Assembly (NCBI RefSeq): GCF_014076845.1
Contig: NZ_JACGUT010000047.1
Coordinates: 310,001 to 374,000 of the forward strand
DNA length: 64,000 nucleotides
Source of the DNA: Colwellia sp. MB3u-41
Lineage (GTDB): Bacteria > Pseudomonadota > Gammaproteobacteria > Enterobacterales > Alteromonadaceae
Reading direction: 5' to 3'
Part shown: in pieces, positions 36,916 to 45,289 of the stretch
Numbering within the stretch: the stretch's first letter is position 1
Layout of the letters: every line of letters starts with the position of its first letter
Notes under the pieces: generated by a model
What the model was told of the DNA's origin: nothing
Databases searched by the model: none
What the model saw: only the letters and a program-made list of their open reading frames with translations
Position numbers and translations under genes: made by a program

Positions 36916-37616
36916 TTATAATCTGTCCTTGAGATCTTGTGAGTATTTTGAATTTTTCGAAAGATCATAATACTGACGAAGGTGAACCTCATACTGAGGA
37001 TCAACAAGTCGTTATAAATCAAAAGGTGGACTTTCCTTTATATTTTTAGCACTTACATTAACCTCTATAGATCCCCCAGCCCAGTTTACTGCTTCGATAC
37101 ATTTATGACTAATCAGAACTTTATATCCACTGGGTAACCAATTACGCGTATCAACAATAATATAAGGAAGACTCCAATCCTCATCATTTAAAATAAAACC
37201 GTCAATATGGCCAATTTTTTGGTCCGTAGCATGTATCTCATATCCCTTTACCTCATCTGTTGATCGCAAATGCCAATCTTCAGCTTCATCCGTCCAATGA
37301 TTACCGTAACCATAGTATTTAAAAAACTCAGATTCATATAAATGAGATACCGATTGATGATCATTAAGGACAGGACTATTTTTAACTTCTTCTCGGGTTA
37401 AATTAATCGGAAATTAATGTTCTTCCCAGTTAGGAGCAAAGAGTGATATGGGCTGATTAATATTTTTCTCCCACCAGGAAGCCATTTATTGGTGTCAGCC
37501 ACCATATAACTTACTCTCCCAGAACGTGTGTCAAAGAGAAAATATTTACAACGGCCTATTTCTTCATCAATACCTTGACGTTGGAAACGTATAATTTCAT
37601 TAAAACTTCGTAACAT
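36916..37616 (-). pseudogene. Two-domain PRC-barrel protein, broken by one frameshift and two stops
   Basis: A strong AGGAGG site and ATG 37616 begin MLRSFNEIIRFQRQGIDEEIGRCK, with MVADTNKWLPGGRKILIS as the first PRC-barrel. Near 37450 the frame shifts by one base: the neighbouring frame gives SLFAPNWEEH, a TAA in place of the CAA before FPINLTREEV, then SVSHLYESEFFKYYGYG. The second barrel follows (IHATDQKIGHIDGFILND, IIVDTRNWLPSGYKVLIS). A further TAA at about 37012-37014 interrupts the tail, which goes on in frame to RLVDPQYEVHLRQYYDLSKN and stops at 36916. Whole length about 233 codons. PRC-barrel proteins bind RNA or photosynthetic/ stress partners; function of this group is unknown. Confidence 0.8.
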
Positions 37617-37829
37617 CCCCTACCCTCCTATATTCATTAAGGTTTTATTTATAAATAAGTAATACCTTTACCATACAAGGTGGTATGACTTTTTGTATGT
37701 ACGCCAGAACACAGAGGCTTAAAACTTTTAACCATAAACATTCAGTGTGATCATGACGGGTTCACTATTAACTTCACTGTCTATGCACAGCCTTAATTTT
37801 CAATGATGTTGCCAATATAACGTGACGTA

Positions 37830-39476
37830 TTACTCGTTGACTAAGCGGCTTTTTTCTTGGATCTCGTGATGCAATATTCTGTCATTTTCTGAGTAATCCA
37901 CAGCAACATCAATAACATGAACCCCTGCTGTGGCAAAGCAAACGTCCAGTAAGGGAATAAGTGCATCACTACTTTCAACTCGATGACCATATGCACCGTA
38001 GCTTTCAGCATATTTTACAAAGTCAGGGTTACCATAATCTAAGCCGAAATTTTTAAACCCCATATTTTCCTGTTTCCATTTAATCATGCCATATGCATCA
38101 TCTCGAAGAATTAGCACGGTGATATTTACTTTTAAACGTACCGCAGTTTCAAGTTCCTGAGAGTTCATCATAAAACCACCGTCACCACAGATCGCCATCA
38201 CTTTTCTATCTGGGTAAACAATACTTGCGGCTATTGCAGAAGGTAACCCGGCTCCCATTGTAGAGAGTGCATTGTCGAGTAAAACCGTATTCGTTTGATA
38301 GGCTTTATAATTGCGAGCAAACCAGATTTTATATACTCCATTGTCTAGTGCTATGATCCCATTTTCTGGCATTACTTTTCTGATATCGGCAACAATACGC
38401 TGTGGATACATCGGGAACCTACTGTCATTTATTCCTTCACTTAAATGTTGTTCAACATGTTCTTTTACGCTCAAAAAGTATGAGAAATCCCATGTTTCTT
38501 GCACGTTAATATTTTCACATAATTGCCAAACACTATTAGCAATATCACCAATAACCCCCTGTTGTGGATAGTAAACAGCATCTACTGATGCCGTGGTGTA
38601 ATTTACGTGAATAACCTTAAAGCCTCCTTTTTCCATAAAAAAAGGCGGCTTTTCAACTACATCATGGCCTACGTTAATGATTAGATCAGAATGTTCTATA
38701 GCGCAGTGTAAAAAGTCCCCTGAAGACAAAGCGGCATTACCTAAAAAGAGCGGATCACGTTCATCAATCACGCCTTTACCCATTTGTGTACTAAAAAAGT
38801 GAATGCCAGTTTTACTGACAAATTCACGTAACATCTTTGAGGTAGTTTTTCGGTTAGCCCCTGCACCAATTAATAGCAGCGGGGATTTGGCTTGTTCAAT
38901 CATTTTAACCGCCGCGCTGACTGATTTTTCTTCTGCTATTGGTCGGCGAAAAGAGCTCTTTTGAATGATAGGTACATCAGTAACATCACTGGCAATATCT
39001 TCTGGAAGTTCTATGTGTGTCGCTCCTGGGCGCTCTTCTTCTGCGAGTCGAATAGCCTCACGCACCCTAGCGGGAATTAAATCAGCGCCGCCGATCTGAC
39101 GAGTATATTTTGTGATTGGCCGCATCATGTCAACCACATCAATAATTTGGAATTGCCCCTGTTTACTGCTCTTAATGGGTTTTTGCCCCGTAAGCATCAT
39201 CATAGGCATAGCACCTAATTGTGCGTAAGCTGCCGCTGTAACTAAATTAGTTGCGCCCGGTCCAAGTGTAGACATGCAGACCCCAGCTTTTCCTGTCAAA
39301 CGACCATAAGTGGCTGCCATAAATCCAGCCGCTTGTTCATGACGAGTTAAAATAAGTTTGATTTTAGAGTTGACAAGTGAGTTAAGAATATCGAGATTTT
39401 CTTCACCAGGTATACCAAAAATGTATTCAACACCTTCAGCTTCTAAGGCTTTTACAAATAGATCTGATGCTTTCAT
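37830..39476 (-). CDS. Acetolactate synthase-type thiamine diphosphate enzyme
   Basis: A 548-residue ThDP enzyme. FGIPGEENLDILN and LTRHEQAAGFMAATYGRLTGKAGV (catalytic Glu in HEQ) form the N-terminal domain, and GDGGFMMNSQELETAVR is the ThDP/Mg binding motif in the C-terminal domain. Size and motifs fit the large subunit of acetolactate synthase, which joins two pyruvates to acetolactate. No small regulatory subunit gene (ilvN/ilvH) or ilv genes are near, which favours a catabolic (AlsS-like) or stand-alone enzyme; no budA gene is seen either. Other pyruvate-type ThDP enzymes cannot be excluded. ATG 39476 begins the normal family start MKASDLFVKALE. Confidence 0.85.
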   Translation of the reverse strand: MKASDLFVKALEAEGVEYIFGIPGEENLDILNSLVNSKIKLILTRHEQAAGFMAATYGRLTGKAGVCMSTLGPGATNLVTAAAYAQLGAMPMMMLTGQKPIKSSKQGQFQIIDVVDMMRPITKYTRQIGGADLIPARVREAIRLAEEERPGATHIELPEDIASDVTDVPIIQKSSFRRPIAEEKSVSAAVKMIEQAKSPLLLIGAGANRKTTSKMLREFVSKTGIHFFSTQMGKGVIDERDPLFLGNAALSSGDFLHCAIEHSDLIINVGHDVVEKPPFFMEKGGFKVIHVNYTTASVDAVYYPQQGVIGDIANSVWQLCENINVQETWDFSYFLSVKEHVEQHLSEGINDSRFPMYPQRIVADIRKVMPENGIIALDNGVYKIWFARNYKAYQTNTVLLDNALSTMGAGLPSAIAASIVYPDRKVMAICGDGGFMMNSQELETAVRLKVNITVLILRDDAYGMIKWKQENMGFKNFGLDYGNPDFVKYAESYGAYGHRVESSDALIPLLDVCFATAGVHVIDVAVDYSENDRILHHEIQEKSRLVNE

Positions 39477-39595
39477 AAAGCGTCTCCATTAGACAAAAAG
39501 TCACGGCCTTTTTGGTTATTCTGCTGACCGACATTTATTTCAACTTCATCTTATACTACTACATAAATTAGCTTATACATTTAATCAGCTGACTT

Positions 39596-39637
39596 AAATA
39601 GCAAATGAAATAGCAAATGAAATAGCAAATGAAATAG
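39596..39637. repeat. Three and a half copies of a 12-base tandem repeat
   Basis: AAATAGCAAATG is repeated three times without change and followed by AAATAG. It lies upstream of the acetolactate synthase gene, about 120 bases before its ATG, and may vary in copy number. Confidence 0.85.
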
Positions 39638-40105
39638 ATCTATAGTTAAAAAAATGTAGGTCGAGTTAAATGAAGTTTATGTGTAAAAACGACTAAAGCG
39701 GATAATAAAAAGTGGGTAATAACTTACTGCACTCATTATTCTGCGTTGCCCTAATCCATTCATAGGGCAATGAGTGGTGAATCAATCATTAGCAAAGATA
39801 AGAATTGAATGAACAATTTTGTGACTACGCATAATGATTGATATTAGTCTCATTTACGGTTGTCTATTTTTAAAGGGATACAGCCAAGATCGCTTTTCTC
39901 AAAAGACGACTTTTCAGTTATAATACTTGAGACTCAATCAGCAATATTTAGGATCACTTTGTGCGCATTCCTGACATAAAGACTTCCTGAATGTTAAGGA
40001 CAACTTTCCGATCATATAGCGGACATAAATTTCTACTTCTATGGCGAATAGGGGCACAGAGCAAGATAGAGTTACAATACTTCTAGTCGTATTTCCTATT
40101 TTATT
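39638..40105. other. Gene-free stretch between acetolactate synthase and cassette-like genes
   Basis: About 470 bases without a supportable gene. Positions 39952-39967 (GATCACTTTGTGCGCA) occur again exactly at 41995-42010, so the two copies bracket the cassette-like pair of genes. Confidence 0.5.
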
Positions 40106-40405
40106 TTAAGCAACACTTTTATTTAGATAAATTTTTACGCTAAGAGAAAACAATGCGGAGTAAAGGATTGGTAATAACATGGCAGCGGCATAAGGTCCTA
40201 CATTTTCAATACCCATATCCGATGATAAACCATACATAAAGTAGCTAACACCTAATAGGATACAAATATTAAAACTAAACGACGATACACTTGATAATTT
40301 TTGTGATTTATTATTACTTCCTCTGTATACGTAGAATGAAACTAACAGCGCAATAATAAAAATTGGGATTGCAATAAAGTCTGTAAAAATGTGAATAATT
40401 AACAT
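40106..40405 (-). CDS. Small membrane protein, 99 residues, unknown
   Basis: Three predicted membrane helices (about 3-26, 43-60 and 70-93) joined by short loops, with a basic loop GSNNKSQK after the first. I do not recognise the family. ATG 40405 has an AAAGGAAAAA ribosome site and lies about 25 bases downstream of the core end of the attC-like repeat at 40428-40520, the spacing usual between an integron attC and the next cassette gene. A second attC after this gene was not found. Confidence 0.65.
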   Translation of the reverse strand: MLIIHIFTDFIAIPIFIIALLVSFYVYRGSNNKSQKLSSVSSFSFNICILLGVSYFMYGLSSDMGIENVGPYAAAMLLPILYSALFSLSVKIYLNKSVA

Positions 40406-40427
40406 AGGTTGTTTTTCCTTTAGTTAC

Positions 40428-40520
40428 CTAAAACGCCTCACTAAGAGGCAAATAATTGTTGGTTAAAATTAACGAAGAAGCAAAAAAAAGCAACTGCTTT
40501 TTTCCTTGTTTAATGGCTTA
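40428..40520 (-). repeat. attC-like repeat, copy 1 (after the M28 peptidase gene)
   Basis: Minus-strand end GCCTC-TTAG-TGAGGCGTTTTAG resembles the right end of Vibrio-type attC sites (GCCCCTTAGGCGGGCGTTA). The hairpin GCCTC/GAGGC matches GTCTC/GAGAC of copy 2, a paired change that keeps the stem. A CAGTTG/CAACAA internal pair and the AAGCCATTAAA left end are shared with copy 2. The core (GTTTTAG) departs from the GTTRRRY rule, so the site may be inactive. Confidence 0.5.
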
Positions 40521-41486
40521 CTATGTTTCTGAATTAGAGCTTTGTATATACCTGAATACACCATAAATCACTTCAGCCATCTTTTCATAATTAAGCTTAT
40601 CAAAGGTATCCGCATCAGTATGATAAGATTTATTCCGATAAAACGATGTGTTTGTAATCATTACAGCAGGAAACCCCATGGCCCAATAATTTCGGTGATC
40701 AGACCAATCAACTCCGGTTAAACTGTGTGGAGCATTAATCGAATAAGCATTAATATTAGTATGCATATTTATTGCTGATTTAACTTCAAACGCTTTATTT
40801 GAAAAAATCTGATCAACTATAGCGACGAAATTACCAGTTGATGGGTACATTAAACTTAGCATAGGTATTGGAAAAGTTTGAGAATTATCTTCATCACTGA
40901 AAAATCCGATCATTTCTAAACTGATCATTAAATCGATATTGATCCCAGCTTCTTTTAAGCTTTTTGCGTGAATATAACTTCCCATTTTTTCGGATGCAAA
41001 GTACGGAGGTTCTTCTAGACTAAACGCAACCAAATGCACCTGCTTTTTTAGGTTCATTTTTTTTAGCAATCGACTTAGTTCAAACAATCCTGAAACCCCT
41101 GATGCATTATCATCAGCAGCAGGTAAATTTGAGTATGAATCATAATGAGCGCCTATAACTATGACATTGTCAGTGTTGGGCCCAAACTTGGCAATAACAT
41201 TCCTATATTCGTGCCCTCCAGCTTTAAACTTCTGAAACTCTACCGTTTTGGTATTTGTTTTAAACTTTGTAAATATATACTCAGAAAGGCTAGCTAGTAT
41301 TTCAGGATTTTGGCTATCTCTTGGATAAAAATCTTGACTAATCCTTCTCACTTCTTCTTTTAAAAGTTTCGGATCAATATCATGAATTTTCACTGAATGT
41401 GATGTGATAAATGGTCTAGCAATTAAAATCCACAGACTAATTAAACAAATCATTATTACGGTTAATAATCGAGGCAAAGATTTCAT
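40521..41486 (-). CDS. M28 family metallopeptidase, membrane-anchored
   Basis: A 321-residue aminopeptidase-like zinc enzyme. One N-terminal membrane helix (about 6-23, LLTVIMICLISLWILIA) would anchor it with the domain in the periplasm. Zinc ligands and catalytic residues are visible: GAHYDS (His, Asp), ADDNASG (bridging Asp), SLEEPP (catalytic Glu and ligand Glu), SLEMIGF and YHTDADTFD (His). The gene is flanked by two attC-like repeats and its ATG lies some 30 bases after the core of the upstream copy, as in an integron gene cassette. Substrate unknown; small peptides are likely. Confidence 0.88.
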   Translation of the reverse strand: MKSLPRLLTVIMICLISLWILIARPFITSHSVKIHDIDPKLLKEEVRRISQDFYPRDSQNPEILASLSEYIFTKFKTNTKTVEFQKFKAGGHEYRNVIAKFGPNTDNVIVIGAHYDSYSNLPAADDNASGVSGLFELSRLLKKMNLKKQVHLVAFSLEEPPYFASEKMGSYIHAKSLKEAGINIDLMISLEMIGFFSDEDNSQTFPIPMLSLMYPSTGNFVAIVDQIFSNKAFEVKSAINMHTNINAYSINAPHSLTGVDWSDHRNYWAMGFPAVMITNTSFYRNKSYHTDADTFDKLNYEKMAEVIYGVFRYIQSSNSET

Positions 41487-41513
41487 TTAGGAAATAAACT
41501 CCTGTTAAAAAAA

Positions 41514-41610
41514 ACATAACGTCTCACGAAGAGACAAATAATAGTTGGAAAAATTAAATGACGAGTGAGCAAATAGCAACTGTTATTTGTCTTTTTTGAA
41601 TGGCTTATAT
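41514..41610 (-). repeat. attC-like repeat, copy 2 (before the M28 peptidase gene)
   Basis: On the minus strand AGACAAATAACAGTTG and CAACTATTATTTGTCT pair with one mismatch to form a long extrahelical stem, followed by the hairpin GTCTC-TTCG-TGAGAC and the core GTTATGT. The outer left end TATAAGCC could pair partly with GTTATG. Layout, length (about 97 bases) and the GTTATG core are those of attC sites of marine integrons; no integrase gene is in the window. Confidence 0.52.
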
Positions 41611-41738
41611 TTATAACACAAGAATGAATTATAGTATTAGATATGATGCACCATGGTAAGAGTCTCACATCAAAGTCATTTGATTACAAGGTAACTTAAA
41701 CCTAAAGTAACTTATCTTTCTGATAATGCATTAAAAGC

Positions 41739-41870
41739 AGTGAGTTTGAGGAAACAGCTATTCTTGACGTGCACTGGTATATTATCGATTTTTGGGCTGA
41801 TTCATATCCTGACAAACAGCCCAGCGATGACGCGGTTCAAGCTCTTTTTGTGAATAGACATTACAAATGA
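41739..41870 (+). pseudogene. Possible coding remnant, 43 codons
   Basis: A frame ending at TGA 41868-41870 reads SEFEETAILDVHWYIIDFWADSYP and ends VQALFVNRHYK. The composition (three aromatic clusters, two Trp) looks like true protein rather than chance, but there is no start codon, so it may be the tail of a lost gene. I cannot assign a family. The remaining bases from 41611 to 42273 hold nothing else that I can support, apart from the 16-base repeat at 41995. Confidence 0.3.
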
Positions 41871-42273
41871 GATTATCTCAACAAGTCGGCCCATTGAAAT
41901 CACACCTCCATGAGATGATGTTTTCGAACTAAATCGATTTTTAGTCATCGAGTTGAGATTCGCTCACAAGTTGTCGAGACAGAAAGATATTAATGATCAC
42001 TTTGTGCGCAAAGGGGGAAGTTAGAACATCATTATACCTAACGTCCGTTTCAAGCTCTTAGCTGCCGTTAACTTAATTTGAGTTCGAAATGATTTGTGCG
42101 TATAGAAAAATTAAAAGTTTAGCAGTTTAAATATTGCTTGAAGCTCAATATTTACCATTCACAACAGGGTTTCCTAGAAGGTGAACATTTGGTGTTTATT
42201 TTCTACCTATTGCTTCGTATTTTTACTGTGTTATAAATAACTAACTGATTTCATAATATTATAAGGATGAACT

Positions 42274-43725
42274 TTGAAATTTAATATATTTGTTTTTTGT
42301 ATACTAGCTAGCTTTTTTCCATCTCACGTTCAAGCAAAGGGATCTGATGAGGATATACAGCCTATAAGTGTAGGGCTTCAACCTACTGTCCGTATAAAGG
42401 GTAAACCTTCAAAGCTTAGTAGTTTAAAAGAACGAATGGCACATTATAAAGTACCTGCTGTTTCAATAGGATTTCTAAAAGATAACAAAATTAGCTGGAC
42501 GCACACTGAAGGCGTTATTGACCTGAACAGTAATCGACCTATTGATGAGAATACTGTTTTTCAAGCGGCAAGCATTTCTAAACCCGTTTTTGCTAGTGCA
42601 TTGATGAAATACCGTCAAAATAATGGATTAAATATAGATGTAGATGTAAATACATTACTTAAAAGCTGGAAACTACCTGCTCATGAATGGGCTAGTAAAA
42701 ATAAAGTTACATTACGCCAATTACTCAGCCATTCTGCGGGTACTACTGTTCATGGCTTCGCAGGCTATACAGATGGTTCTGATGTCCCTTCTATTACTTC
42801 ATTACTCAATGGTGTCAAACCTGCAAATTCTGCCCCTGTTGTTATAGATATTGAGCCAGGCACTCAATTCAGATATTCAGGAGGAGGAACAACTTTAGCC
42901 CAACTTGTTTTGCAAGATCAAACTAAAAGCTCATTAACCGAATTAGCTAAAAAAACTATTTTTGAGCCTTTAATGATGCAACATAGTAGCTTTAGTCAGC
43001 CTTTAGTCGGTGCTTTAAAAAGTAATGCGGCAGTTGCCCATAATGCGGACGGTAAACCTGTAGTTGGTGGTGCGCATACGTATGCAACTTTATCTGCTGC
43101 GGGGCTATGGACTACACCATCTGATTTATTACGCTTAGTTTCACAAATACAGCTTGCAGACTTAGGTAATAAAGACTCTTTTTTCTCTAAAAGTACCATT
43201 GATGAAATGCTAACCCCTCAAATACCCCCTATGGGGATTGGTTTTTTCTTAGAAGGTGATGGTGAAATTAGTTCTTTTAGTCACGGTGGCGCTAACGAAG
43301 GTTTTATGGCGCATTTATTTGCTCACACAAAAACGGGCGATGGAATCGTGATTATGACTAATGGCGAAAATGGTACTTCACTGATTGATGAAATCATGAT
43401 TAGAGCAAGTGAAATTTATCATTGGAATGAATTTAAACCGACAGAAAAAGTTGAATCCACATTAGCACCTAAGTTATTCAAGTCTATCCTAGGTGAGTAT
43501 AAAATAACGGAACCATTTGAAACTACTTTAGTTATAACCGAAGAACGTGGTAAGTTTTTAGTTAATATTGGAAAGTTTGTTAAGAATGAAGTATTTTTTC
43601 CTGAAAGTGAACAACAGTTATTCTCCATGACTGGCATGAGTTTATTCTTACATCCTAATGATAAAGGAGAGGTAAACTACATTTCTTTTTGGGGTGGAAT
43701 TAATGCAATTAGAGAGAAACAATAA
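42274..43725 (+). CDS. Serine hydrolase of the class C beta-lactamase / PBP4 family
   Basis: A 483-residue exported protein. Signal peptide 1-21 (FVFCILASFFPSHVQA). The active-site SxxK is in QAASISKPVFAS (about 108-119), the YxN-like motif is RYSGGG, and HGG appears in SFSHGGANEG near 340. The C-terminal 100 residues form a lipocalin-like beta domain (LGEYKI...), as in many EstB/AmpH-type proteins. Likely a peptidase or esterase acting on cell-wall peptides or D-amino-acid compounds; resistance cannot be claimed. The start is TTG at 42274 with AAGGA 7 bases upstream; no in-frame ATG gives the signal peptide. Confidence 0.87.
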   Translation: MKFNIFVFCILASFFPSHVQAKGSDEDIQPISVGLQPTVRIKGKPSKLSSLKERMAHYKVPAVSIGFLKDNKISWTHTEGVIDLNSNRPIDENTVFQAASISKPVFASALMKYRQNNGLNIDVDVNTLLKSWKLPAHEWASKNKVTLRQLLSHSAGTTVHGFAGYTDGSDVPSITSLLNGVKPANSAPVVIDIEPGTQFRYSGGGTTLAQLVLQDQTKSSLTELAKKTIFEPLMMQHSSFSQPLVGALKSNAAVAHNADGKPVVGGAHTYATLSAAGLWTTPSDLLRLVSQIQLADLGNKDSFFSKSTIDEMLTPQIPPMGIGFFLEGDGEISSFSHGGANEGFMAHLFAHTKTGDGIVIMTNGENGTSLIDEIMIRASEIYHWNEFKPTEKVESTLAPKLFKSILGEYKITEPFETTLVITEERGKFLVNIGKFVKNEVFFPESEQQLFSMTGMSLFLHPNDKGEVNYISFWGGINAIREKQ

Positions 43726-44073
43726 AAAGAATTACCTGAGGACTTAATTACTAAAATGTTAAGCCCTAAAGTTTGTACGTAAAGCCTGATGGTTTTTTGT
43801 GATAATACTAGTAAGTAGTAATGCCTCAAAGTGATAAGAACAGCATGCCAAATCAGGGCCATTATATCTGCTATCCAGGCAGTTCAGTCGCTTTTATTTG
43901 AAGTCTATGACCGCTTTGGTGGCCAAGCGGACTATTGGTTGTGGTGAATTCAATTCGAAATTAGGTCTTCATTGTGGCAAAAGTGATCATTGCAAAGGCC
44001 AATAACTTTAGCCTTTTTTCTATAGGTGTTAAGTCTAAATGTAGTGGATATGGTGATTAAGTAGACCGCAAAA

Positions 44074-44105
44074 AAAACACTGAACATAAAGACGCTCAGT
44101 GTTTT
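44074..44105 (-). terminator. Terminator of the mrp operon
   Basis: AAAACACTGA and TCAGTGTTTT pair perfectly over 10 bases. On the minus strand the right arm is followed by eight T residues, 42 bases after the stop of mrpG. The 350 bases between the serine hydrolase gene and this hairpin hold no supportable gene. Confidence 0.85.
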
Positions 44106-44146
44106 ATATTTAACAGCTACTTTATTGGGTTAACGCTAGAAAAGCG

Positions 44147-44479
44147 TTAAACATCATCTTCAATGTTATCTATGCCTTTCGTGCGTTCTATACTCTCAAG
44201 CTTGTGATGAATAGCCGCTTTAATCATCATATAGGCACTGATGGGTGCAGTAAGCAATAAAAATAGCGAGATCAGTATTTCTTTTACACTAAACCCTGTA
44301 TGAGTGGTACTAAAAAAGATCATCGCAGCAGTTAACAGCGATGCCATGCCGAGTGTTGTAGCTTTGGTGGGCCCATGAAGCCGCATAAAAAAATCTGGCA
44401 TTTTTACTAAGCCAATAGAGCCAACGAGTACAAAAGAGCCGCCAATTAATAATAATATTGAAATAATCCATTCTGCCAT
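44147..44479 (-). CDS. mrpG: Mrp Na+/H+ antiporter subunit G
   Basis: A 110-residue inner-membrane protein with three helices. LLIGGSFVLVGSIGLVKMPDFFMRLHGPTKATTLG is the MnhG/PhaG hallmark. It is the last gene of the operon and one of the small subunits needed for assembly of the antiporter, which exchanges cytoplasmic Na+ (or K+) for protons. It starts 10 bases after mrpF. Confidence 0.92.
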   Translation of the reverse strand: MAEWIISILLLIGGSFVLVGSIGLVKMPDFFMRLHGPTKATTLGMASLLTAAMIFFSTTHTGFSVKEILISLFLLLTAPISAYMMIKAAIHHKLESIERTKGIDNIEDDV

Positions 44480-44489
44480 AACTTACCCC

Positions 44490-44759
44490 TTACTCTATAA
44501 TATCGCCACGCAGCAAATACTTACATACCGCAACAGTACTAACAAATCCTAACATAGCGATTAACAGCGCTGCTTCAAAATATAATGCAGTGCCCATACT
44601 CATACCGTATAAAATGATCAATGCGATAGTATTGATGTACATCGTATCGAGGGCAAGTATTCTATCGGGTATAGAAGGCCCCAATAATAAGCGCCATACA
44701 TTTAATAATAACGACAAACCTATCATCGCAAAAACAATTGAAATCACAGTTTCTAACAT
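44490..44759 (-). CDS. mrpF: Mrp Na+/H+ antiporter subunit F
   Basis: An 89-residue membrane protein with three helices and the RLLLGPSIPDRILALDTMYIN motif of MnhF/PhaF, including the conserved Pro-Asp-Arg. It overlaps mrpE by 7 bases. Confidence 0.92.
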   Translation of the reverse strand: MLETVISIVFAMIGLSLLLNVWRLLLGPSIPDRILALDTMYINTIALIILYGMSMGTALYFEAALLIAMLGFVSTVAVCKYLLRGDIIE

Positions 44760-45289
44760 TGAAACATCTCCTTAAGAGGCGCTTCATAACGTTGTTTAAT
44801 CATCTTTATTAAGGCCTGTTCATCTTTTAGATCTAAAACGTGTATTAGTAAAAACTGTTGTTCAAGCTTTTCACCTTCACTCAAGCTTTCTCTCCAAGGG
44901 TACACTTCCGCACTGACAGTGCCTGGGGTTAATGACACGGTACTTGCCAAAATAGTAATGGGCAGACTATGTGTTAAATCTAACGGTACTTTAACAAACC
45001 CAGGCGTTAATTTTTTAGTGGGTCCTAATATTAAAATAGCAACCTGAACATTTGCCGTAATAATGTCATATAAAACCAACGCTAAATGGCGTAACGCTAA
45101 ACCAGGCTTAATAATGATGGGTTGCTTTGTTCTAAACGGGCTAGTCACCAAAGGAATGACTATCGCTAAAATAGTGGCTAAGAAAATATGCCCTGATGAC
45201 AGGCTGTTATTTAACACCAACCAGACAATAAATAATACCAGACTCATTAAAGGAGCGGGTAGCCATTTAAATCGTGTTTCTAATCGCAT
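44753..45289 (-). CDS. mrpE: Mrp Na+/H+ antiporter subunit E
   Basis: A 178-residue protein with N-terminal hydrophobic helices (about 14-46) and a cytoplasmic domain. VPLDLTHSLPITILASTVSLTPGTVSAEV is the MnhE/PhaE signature and HVLDLKDEQ follows near the end. The gene shares one base with the end of mrpD. Confidence 0.92.
   Translation of the reverse strand: MRLETRFKWLPAPLMSLVLFIVWLVLNNSLSSGHIFLATILAIVIPLVTSPFRTKQPIIIKPGLALRHLALVLYDIITANVQVAILILGPTKKLTPGFVKVPLDLTHSLPITILASTVSLTPGTVSAEVYPWRESLSEGEKLEQQFLLIHVLDLKDEQALIKMIKQRYEAPLKEMFQC

Noticed and set aside
37012-37616. Two separate short PRC-barrel genes
   Set aside because: The bases between them continue the same protein in a neighbouring frame, so they are pieces of one broken gene.
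39596-39637. CRISPR or replication origin iterons
   Set aside because: Only three and a half 12-base copies with no spacers, no initiator gene and no DnaA-type boxes nearby.
42274-43725. Antibiotic resistance beta-lactamase
   Set aside because: The SxxK motif is present, but the length, lipocalin-like tail and SHGGANEG motif fit the broad EstB/AmpH-type serine hydrolases; no resistance can be inferred.
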